Shown in pieces: positions 56,247-64,000 of a stretch of DNA of 64,000 bases. Each line of letters starts with the position of its first letter. Within the stretch, counting starts at the first letter, position 1. Made by a program: the position numbers and the translations under genes. Source of the stretch: Coniochaeta sp. PMI_546. Lineage: Eukaryota; Ascomycota; Sordariomycetes; Coniochaetales; Coniochaetaceae. The stretch spans positions 1,178,001 to 1,242,000 of the forward strand of contig MU271145.1 of assembly GCA_021432605.1 (NCBI GenBank). The letters run 5' to 3'. The notes under the pieces are model-generated. The model ran no database searches and was not told the origin of the DNA. It worked only from the letters and a program-made list of their open reading frames with translations.

Positions 56247-56867
56247 ATGGCTATCTCGCCGACCCAGTACGCGATAAAGACGCGCCAATGTGAGCACTTC
56301 ATTAAGTCTTGGTTGTGTACGGTTCTAATCTATCCACAGCTGCCAATTGGAACGATGCAAAGCGACGAGTTCTAGCCAGCTACCGGGCGTGGCTTCGAGG
56401 TGTAAGAATTCCACTACGGCACCGTGGCAGTCATTAGCTTTGTGGCATACATACTGACGAGTGTTTCTCAGGCGGGCGAAATCCAGACGATGTACTCTGT
56501 CCCACTACCAGTCTCGGCCATTCGCACGCGGATACGGCAAGAGTTCGAGAGGCACCGATACGTCAACAAGCTCCCAGTTGTGGATGTTCTGATCACGAAG
56601 GGCAATGCAGACTACCAGGTACGGAGAGGGACCTGGACGGAGCATGTTATGGAGTCTTCGCACTGAGTCTGGCACTGACGTTGGTTCTACAGGAGACGAT
56701 GAACTACTGGCGCCAGACAACACATATCATGTCCTATTTCAAGGAGGAGAACTTTAGGGGTGACAAGAGGTTACCGACAAACTTCATTACCGGGTTCCTG
56801 GAGGTAAGTTCGCACCTGAGAGTCAGGCATTTGCGAGTGTCTAACGCTGTATTAGGGACGCAACTGA
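56247..56867 (+). CDS. NDUFA6: Complex I LYR-family subunit NDUFA6 (Neurospora 14.8 kDa subunit)
   Basis: Five exons: 56247..56289, 56340..56401, 56472..56618, 56693..56803, 56856..56867; introns of 50-74 nt; 124 aa, about the size of the Neurospora 14.8 kDa subunit. LYR-type helix [19 protein letters not shown], with Ser-Tyr-Arg (28-30) where many relatives have LYR. Next [37 protein letters not shown], then a short end FITGFLEGRN; the last exon codes only GRN. LYR subunits bind the acyl chain of mitochondrial acyl carrier protein; NDUFA6 docks ACP on the peripheral arm of complex I and is needed for activity. Confidence 0.93.
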
Positions 56868-56990
56868 ATGAAGAGCCTGGGCCGGCTCATGTCTATATGT
56901 AGATAACAACCAAATCCTCCAAAGCAAACCAACTATTGCCTTTTTTACCATGCGACGCCAGAACTCCTTTGAAAATGCTTGAACCTTTGC

Positions 56991-57665
56991 TTACGCATGC
57001 GACGGTTGTGGTGTACTTTCGCCCATGAACTCGTTCCTTGATACCCAGAACTTCTCTGCAACCACATCACACAGCTCCTGCAAATCCTGCAGGCCTTTTT
57101 GGAGTGCATCAATCGCCGTGGTGCCTTCTATAATGATGTCAATGTATGATCGACTCGACGTTCCGGTGATTTCTTACCATAAGTTTGAATTCTTATATTC
57201 ATCTTTGCCTCTGAAGGATGCGGGATAGCATATGCACAAAACTCCACATCCGGGCTAGGGAAATTGTTAGGATTAGCATGACGAAAGCGACGAACAAGAC
57301 AAGGCGAACTCGGCGAACTCACTTTTTCATGATGATGTACCGTAGCGCATTGCCGAGCGTGTGACCTTCATCCGCAAACTCGAACGAAGCCGCGGTAGCT
57401 GTTGAACCGGCGAGCTACAGTCTGTTAGCCACTGAAACCCATAAACATCTTGTGGTTGAGAACATACAAGCTTGACTCGTTGAGGCTCTTCCTCCTCTTC
57501 CTCGTAGTCCTCATCCTGGTTCATCTCATCATCGCCGGCTTCTCCATCTTCTGCGTCTTCAGCGTCGTCAACGACTGGTTGATGAGACGGAGGGGCATCA
57601 TGCATCGTCGCATCGTCCTCAGCTTCCTCTGACGTGCCTGCTCGAGTTTTTGATCTAGGTGCCAT
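56991..57665 (-). CDS. RPC19: RNA polymerase I and III subunit RPC19 (AC19)
   Basis: Four exons on the minus strand: 57665..57468, 57414..57323, 57254..57178, 57127..56991; introns of 53, 68 and 50 nt; 167 aa. N-terminal 65 residues are disordered and acidic with a Glu run, as in fungal AC19. The conserved core is EFADEGHTLGNALRYIIMKN, spliced to PDVEFCAYAIPHPSEAKMNI, then RIQTYEGTTAIDALQKGL. This is the alpha-subunit-like dimerisation fold shared with bacterial RpoA. AC19 pairs with AC40 in polymerases I and III. The end is EKFWVSRNEFMGESTPQPSHA. Converges on NDUFA6 with only 123 bases between stops. Confidence 0.95.
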
Positions 57666-58174
57666 AATGAAAGTGCTTCAGAGTTGTGTTGTTGGTTAGA
57701 TTAAGTTCAAAGTGCCTGATATTGACGACTTGACCGAGCCACCTGAAGAGTTTAAAAATGAGCCTTTCACAAGTGACTGAGTCTCGAATTTCGCTGTCGC
57801 AAAAATTTTCCCCACATTAAAACATCGAGGCGGCGACTCGACTAAGGTACCAGGTAGCAAGCACTCTGGCTTCTTAGCGCGGTGCAAGCCTTCACCACCT
57901 CATTCACCGACCCACCGCAAGATGTTTTGAGGTTACCTACAGCCATGCGGAAAGTCATTGTCGTGGCCTTCTCTAGAACTGCTTAGCTTGACATGACAGA
58001 AACGACCTCGCTGTTGGTGGCCCCTAATAATGCGACCAGCCATGTTCCAGTTATGCTAGCCGCTTCTGACGCTTGCAACATGATAACTCGTTGACTAAGG
58101 TAGACTCTAGTCAGCTTCTAGATGGACTAGAAGCATTCTCTGGACTTAGCCGGTATGGCGTGCATGCATGATGT

Positions 58175-58798
58175 TTGCCCGGCCATCTTGACGGGTCGTT
58201 TCTTGTCGGCACTGAGAGCCGGTGCTTATTGCACGAATTACAACCCATTGTGGGAAACGGCGCGTGTTTATTGGATGTGTGTTTCTGTTCAGGTTCACCA
58301 ACATCAACCTCGAAATGCACCGTGCCACCATCATTGCCGCGAAAGTGGCCACAGCCCTTCCGACCTGATGGTGGGCTGGTTGCCTTGGATGAAACATGCA
58401 AAGAACAGAGCCCAGACGTGTACACTACCGGTATGTCTGCGTGTGCTAAAGGGCACATTTCAGAGTTCGGTAGCATCCAAGAATTTTGCGACGCTTCCCA
58501 ATTCGGATACAGAAATTCAATAAGAAGAGCTGGCGCGCGGCAACCCGCAGTTCGCGATGCACCTCAGTCCGAAAATGGTACGAAATATCACTGGTCTGTC
58601 CAACGCTGGCGGCCCAAAAATGACGAATCAGTCAATGCCAACAAGCTGTCCTTCTCCCCGAGTTACTGCGTGCCTTGCACACATGTTCGTATCTGCCGGC
58701 TAGCATTTTTCGTGGAGCCTCCGGAGGAAGAAGGCATGGAATACTGGATAGTCTTCTCAAAGGGATCCTTCGCTTCACATCGCGAGATCTGCCCATGA
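58175..58798 (+). CDS. Hypothetical open frame, 207 codons, doubtful
   Basis: The longest frame of the 57.7-62 kb block. It begins MPGHLDGSFLVGTESRCLLH, contains eleven Cys spread over its length and ends KGSFASHREICP. No signal peptide, membrane segment or domain is recognised and codon bias is weak compared with the genes around it. It may be chance, a fast-evolving small gene, or part of a longer spliced gene. Confidence 0.2.
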   Translation: MPGHLDGSFLVGTESRCLLHELQPIVGNGACLLDVCFCSGSPTSTSKCTVPPSLPRKWPQPFRPDGGLVALDETCKEQSPDVYTTGMSACAKGHISEFGSIQEFCDASQFGYRNSIRRAGARQPAVRDAPQSENGTKYHWSVQRWRPKNDESVNANKLSFSPSYCVPCTHVRICRLAFFVEPPEEEGMEYWIVFSKGSFASHREICP

Positions 58799-60273
58799 TT
58801 CAGGGTTTCTCTACTGCGGAAGCAATGCATGTCAAAGCGTCAGAGTCCTGGGGTTCGAGGCTCGCCGCTCAGGGGTCTGGTAAGCATCACTAATTAAGGT
58901 CGGCTTGTGATTGGATCGCGGCCGTTTCAAGCGAACGTTGTTTGATTTGCTGGCACAACAGGGCCTAAAACGACAGGGTTTCGTCCTCAAGGATCAGATC
59001 AGATGGTGGGCGACTCCTTGTAGGGTACATTGATGATCCCCTCGATCTTGAGGGACTTAGAAATCCGACCTTCAGTCATGAAGTAACATCACAGGCACAG
59101 CAGAAGGGTCATGTAAAAGGCGAAGCTAGCCCTGGTCTACGGTTCTCTAATAGTCTGCTGGAGATCTAGAAGTACACTTTCCAAAGTGAGCCTATTATTA
59201 CATTCCACACAAATCGCTGCATGGGACTTCGAATCCAAAAGGTGATGACAACTTTGAGCCGTTCACACGTTTGGTAAGCACAAGCGTACTATGTAAGGAG
59301 ACTTGGACCCATTTGTCGCTACACCACAAGTCGAGTGCGACGGTGTAAGATATAATTGGGAACTCGGTTCACTCAATGCTGACTTCCATGCGACCCCAAA
59401 CGGAGGTCCATGCCAGAAGGCACATGGCATCGACATAATAATAAGCTCCGCGAGCCGCCATATTTCCAATATTACCGGGATTCGACGCTCCGACTAGTTT
59501 GGTTTGCGCTGGTGCGGCTATTACCCCAGTGTCCAGTCGCAGACCTCCAGACGAGTCGAGTCTCGCCTCTCGAGCGACATGCCTCATATGGATCGTTTTC
59601 AAGAGGCGGGAACTAAAATTGCCGAGTGTCTCGTCTATATGTCTAGACTTGACTCCGACCGCGTCTTCCTACTATGGCTCTCGTTGACGGTAATCGATGG
59701 AGGGAGTATTATTCGAAAAGTCTACCTAGCCAACGAGAAGAAAAAAAGTCACGAACCTGTGCAGGGAGCGCCAAGCTTGTATACATAGAGCCTCCGTGAC
59801 CCGAAGGCTATCCGTGCCAAGGGTCGGAGGAAGGTACCCCTGCGGATCCTGGCTTCCGTTTGATACATGCGCGTGTCCTGTGGAGTGCTTCAAGTTCGTG
59901 CAGCGACAACTTTCCACGGGTGGACGCAATATTCGTACCTTTTTTCCATACCTTAGGAAGCTGTCATGTTTGGTCCGCTGTCAGCCACATACCTCCGGGA
60001 TTGAGAAACAGCATTCGTATTTCACGTCTCTCTCATGTCGATGATGCGCAGGCTTGCCCAGGAGGAGCATGTATACTACTATGTACAGTCCCTCCTTAAG
60101 AGGGGCAGTTTATCGAGTTTCAGCGCTGCTTATTCCGTCTGTCAGTGCTGGCCGACACACCAATCAGAACGGCCCACCTTCTGGTCTTTGCGCAGCTGCA
60201 CGCACTGGCTGGGTAGACTAGCATCAATGTAAAACACTCTAGGTACGGAACCTTAAGCCTGGCGGCCCAGCTT

Positions 60274-60283
60274 CCCCCCCCCC
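60274..60283 (+). repeat. Homopolymer C run
   Basis: Ten C in a row inside a C-rich stretch, upstream of the proline-rich gene. Confidence 0.9.
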
Positions 60284-62031
60284 AACCCCTCCACCCCGCC
60301 GCCATGGGCGTCGCAGACGCCACTGGCTTCAAACTGAACAGGCAGCATGTACCTTATGTGTGCAATCGAGCAATAACCAACAAACCAGCACAACACCGCA
60401 ACCGTGGCAAGAACTTCGCAACTCACCCAACAGCGGTCCACCTGATGTCCACTACACTACGTCCCACCATCTCTTGGTACCCGTAATTGGCTTGGCCGTT
60501 TCCGTTTATGTGCTCCAGTCCTGTCTTCCATATCCACTAACCACCTCATCCATGGGTCGCTCATAGACGGCGTCGTCAGACCAGCAACTGCGGACCTACG
60601 ATGATATTCTGTAGTTCATTGAGGTAGGAAACATTGGATGAGGCTTGCTTGAGAACTCTACACTATATGTGGCAGGACAACCTGGAACTTGATGACTGGT
60701 GGCCACCAATCTGTCACACAGGCTTGTATCACCTTCTGCTGATGCCGGCTTTCGTCCCCCTTCATAAACAGAAAGAATACCTACCTGGAAACCTGGACCC
60801 CTCCCAAAGTCACAGGTGAGGAGTGTCGTAGGCAAGGCGGTCGCCGGAGCCCCTGGTTGGCTGTTACACGTTTATCCACGGCTGTCCCTGGTCCATCGCT
60901 CCTTGCTCTCTTCTAACTTGGGTGTCCTGGGTGTCCCCTAGAAAACCTTTCGTTTCCCCTTCAAACTACCCCCCGTCTCACCCCTCCACTTTATTAACTA
61001 CACGGTGCTTCCCTACCCTCTCTCTCACTGGCACGTATCAGACGATCGACACCGATATACACTGCCTTACTCCCCGGATCTTCCACAACCTCATTTTCCC
61101 CTCCTCCTTTACCTTTCTCTACCGTACACTAATCTCTCTTCCCCGTTCGTAACATACCCTCCCGTCTTCTATCGCGCCTGCGCCCTGGCCGGCACCGCCT
61201 CCCGTCCTTGAGTCTCTCGTTTCCGGTATTCTGCCACTGCGACTTGATCAAGTTCTGTCATTGCTTGCTACAATTCTTCGAGTCGCCGGCTTCAGCTACG
61301 ACTTGCAAACCTGAATTCACTTCCTCTGTTCAGGCGCATTGCCCACGCCGAGTGCTCTCTCGCTCTCTGTGTAATCAAGTCAATCCGATCTTCACCGCGC
61401 TCACTTCCGGGTATTTGGTACGACGAAAGGCTATATCAGCCGACCGTTGACCAGCCGGCTCTCCCGCCTGTGCACATTGATTCGACACATTACGATCGCA
61501 CAGATCAACGCCTTTCTTGTTTGACTGGACCTGGAAACCGCCGTTCCGAGGTTGTGTACGACTCTCCTCAGAATCAGTTCACTAGGACTGCTAAGAAGCC
61601 ATTCGTCTTTTTGGCATCCTGAAGTTGACCACCATAGCAGGCGTTGTTTGTCAAACTGCATTGCATTGGCGAAACTATCACTCTCTCCATTGGGCCTTCG
61701 TGACTTGTTATTTCGAGTCTTGGATACGACAAACGTGTTGGGGATTATAGGAACGCAACCATCGAAGCAGACATACGCAAAACCTTTACTATTGGGCAAG
61801 GCGGTCATCCAGTCTGATCTTTGACGCGCCTGGGCTAAAGCGGAGGAAGAAACAAAGTTTCACGGGCCGGATTTAGGGTGATTATTGATTGACTTTTGCC
61901 GTTTTGCTTGTCCACGCAGGCACGCACACAGGCACGCAAAGTCCCAGACCAGCCTCCCCATAATTTCCCTGCAAGGGAAACAGGGAACACCAAACCTCGA
62001 ACCCTCAATATTTCCTGGAACTACCATCACC

Positions 62032-63454
62032 ATGAGTACCGCCATTGCCATGGCTCCGTCTCCGGCTCCCCACGACCGACCTGCCTACAGCGCAGATATT
62101 CCAACAACTACCAACGCATCGCCAACGGCACAAAGAACGGCACCGTCACCCTTCAATGCACCTTCGTCCGTAGCTCCGAATGCGCCAGCACAGCAGCAAC
62201 CGCGCTCAGGTAGCGGCTCTCCCAGGGGACCGCCTCCACCAACGGCAAAATCATCCCCTCCCAGCGCGTAAGCAATCAGCCCCAAATCTAATCTCCCATG
62301 TTCTCCTCAGTTCACGCGATGCATCACGAAACTAACACCGTCCTCGATTTCCCACGAATAGTTCGCGAAATGCTGCACCTCCACCAAGAATCATTGTGAA
62401 AAAAGAGCCCGGATCGCCAGAGCTGCCGGCGACACGCCACCGGCCACGAAAGCTCGACCTGTCCAAGAACACCATATCCACGACGGGCAACACTCCACAA
62501 ACTGCACGGCCATTGACGTCCAGGGACGGACTAGGTATCCAAGAAGTTGGTCTCGCCTGTTTATCGCCCGGATTTGTCACACAGGATCCGGTAATGAAGG
62601 AGCAATTGCAGCGCAGCATAAGCGTGCGCGAGCACCAAAGACAAATCATCGAATCGCGGTTACAGCAACAATCAGCTAAGGGTGATGGCCCTGAGAGCTC
62701 AAGGGATAGGGATCCGTTTGCAGCAAAAACTCCAGGCATGTCTCGCCGCAACAAGGCGCCTCCAGGTCTAAGCATTGTTGCACCTTCTCATGAGCAGTTT
62801 GCCAACGAGAGAGTCATTCAATCCGCTCCCCTCGGCCACACATTTACGGGACGGCACAATCCGCATCCCCTAACACGGCATCTGACAAATCAGCCGTCGA
62901 ACCTGTCGAGCACCTCGCACATTCACCATGTTCCCGCCAACCAGACCAACAACCGCCTCCCGCCTATCGCTGATGTTTTTGGGGCAGGGCTATCTGGCCA
63001 TCCCGACTCCAGGGACCACCACATGTATACCCAACAGAACCACAGAGGTCCTCTGACATCGCCCGGCCATCCTCCCCCTCCCCCTCCGCCGCAAATGCCC
63101 ACACCAATCCGGCCAAGGGAGTTCAAATCCGCTGAGGAGGCCCAAGCCGAACTGGCGGCCGGACGCCCAGACCTTTTGCCGAAGTTAGTACACTACGGAG
63201 GACCCCAGCCCCCTACTCCGCCATCTCCCGCTGGAGGTTCGAGACATTACACACATACTGACGCAAGCCGAAGCGCCAGCAAACGGAGACGAGCAGACTA
63301 CGAAGAGGGTGCAAGCCCGCCTCTTGGTAATGGACGGCCGGCACAACGACGCGGTCCCTTTGGCGAGGGACGTGACAGCCCCGACACGCAAAGGGCCAAG
63401 CGAGAGGAGTTCCTGCAGCTATGCGCGCGTGCATGGGATTTGTTCCATACCTAA
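62032..63454 (+). CDS. Proline-rich protein of unknown function
   Basis: Exons 62032..62267 and 62362..63454, phase 2, intron 94 nt (GTAAGC donor, GAATAG acceptor); 442 aa. Most of the protein is disordered and rich in Pro, Ser, Arg and Gln, with a run of seven prolines (GHPPPPPPPQMP). More ordered, probably conserved pieces are RIIVKKEPGSPELP, RPRKLDLSKNT, GLACLSPGFVTQDPVMKEQL with the helix QRSISVREHQRQIIESRLQQ, REFKSAEEAQAELAAGRPDL, and the C-terminal helix KREEFLQLCARAWDLFHT. A basic ASKRRRAD may be a nuclear signal. I do not recognise the family; a nuclear regulatory role is only a guess. An upstream in-frame ATG at 61885 would add 49 residues, and ATG 62050 is an alternative. Confidence 0.75.
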
Positions 63455-64000
63455 GTCAGGGCGACAGATTTTCTACTGCTATCCGGTTCCGCGGTTCCGT
63501 GATCAACTATTTTGGGGATCATCTATCACCTCGGATCACGCCCGAGAGGTTTCGGTTCAACAAACATGCCGATCTGGACATTGATGTATGTCATTCAAGT
63601 GGCTACGCCGTACGGGTTTGAGCGGTCGGCAACGAATCAGAGATGGGAAGTATCATCAGAGACGAACTTGTTAATGTTGGAAATAATGTTTAACGGTGGT
63701 CCTCGCGCACGAGCTGCTCAGCCGCTTACTGCTGGCAAGACCGCCAGCAGAAGGGCAGAAAGGATTTGAAACGACGTGATGCTTTTGGCTAGGGCGGGTT
63801 GCTCGGGATTGGGTCTTGGAACGCTTTGCCATATATTCTCCGTTGGTCATGCGTATATTAAGCTCTTAACGAGCTGGGACCGCTGGCATTTTTCTCTTCT
63901 CTTCTTTTACTACTACCCTGGTGGAGTTACTGTGTGATATGGGGCAATTTGGCTGTGGCGGCTGTTCTTGTATTTTGTTGTTTTTATTTCCCCCCCACGA
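63455..64000. other. 3' flank of the proline-rich gene
   Basis: 546 bases to the window end. T-rich in the last 60 bases. Probably 3' untranslated region and spacer; open frames are short. Confidence 0.5.

Larger units (their letters stand above)
57666..62031. other. Gene-poor divergent region with long pyrimidine-rich leader
   Basis: 4.37 kb. The RPC19 promoter occupies the left end, with CTAAGGTACCAGGTAGC at about 57842-57858. The interior holds a 207-codon plus frame at 58175 (listed separately) and a run of ten C at 60274-60283. From about 60900 to 62031 the plus strand is rich in C and T, as in long leaders and promoters of fungal regulatory genes. No transposon features or RNA genes were recognised. 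Confidence 0.45.

Noticed and set aside
58850-58875. GGTTCGAGGC resembling a tRNA B box
   Set aside because: Flanking bases do not form a T-stem and no acceptor stem or A box is found upstream.
57666-62031. Transposon remnant in the gene-poor block
   Set aside because: No terminal repeats, target duplications or transposase or reverse-transcriptase motifs could be seen.

Overview
The window is about 64 kb of nuclear DNA from a filamentous ascomycete (Pezizomycotina), most likely a sordariomycete. The signs are short spliceosomal introns (about 50-190 nt) with GTRNGY donors and CTRAY-type branch points, GC-rich third codon positions in genes, pyrimidine-rich leaders, and proteins that read like Neurospora/Chaetomium orthologues. 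Almost everything recognisable is core eukaryotic housekeeping. I see no CRISPR array, rRNA, convincing tRNA, LTR element or intact transposon. Exon coordinates were derived by hand from splice signals and protein family conservation, and every multi-exon model given below keeps its reading frame.

Left part (1-25 kb): 3' end of a mitochondrial beta-ketoacyl-ACP synthase (CEM1), the cytochrome bc1 assembly chaperone CBP3, dihydrofolate reductase, the PI4-kinase complex TPR protein YPP1, ribosome maturation factor RIX1, a WW-domain protein, the vacuolar tethering subunit VPS18, a V-ATPase proteolipid, a GPI-anchored aspartic protease, a gamma-glutamylcyclotransferase-like protein and the MAPKKK STE11/NRC-1. 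Middle (25-46 kb): a gene-poor 5.7 kb block that hides a Zn(II)2Cys6 transcription-factor-like exon pair on the minus strand, then a PH-like/leucine-rich-repeat protein, mitochondrial dehydratase HTD2, prephenate dehydratase PHA2 with an internal minisatellite, release factor eRF1, a DUF1770/Atg43-like mitophagy receptor candidate and a DDT/WHIM-like chromatin protein. Right part (46-64 kb): ribosomal protein uL2, adenosine kinase, an EST1/SMG7-type NMD protein, a ZNF511-like zinc-finger protein, splicing factor BUD31, complex I subunit NDUFA6, RNA polymerase I/III subunit RPC19, a second gene-poor block of 4.4 kb, and a proline-rich protein of unknown function.

There is no operon logic; genes are independent and often divergently paired. 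Two loose functional themes run through the window: mitochondria (CEM1, HTD2, CBP3, NDUFA6, the Atg43-like protein) and RNA or translation (RIX1, eRF1, SMG7, uL2, BUD31, RPC19). The observations most worth following are the hidden Zn2Cys6 exons, the acidic YSVL motif of the Atg43-like protein, the ETAEP repeat inside PHA2, the 5-nt last coding exon of eRF1, the divergent V-ATPase c subunit with a 13-nt exon, and a possible mitochondrial isoform of adenosine kinase.
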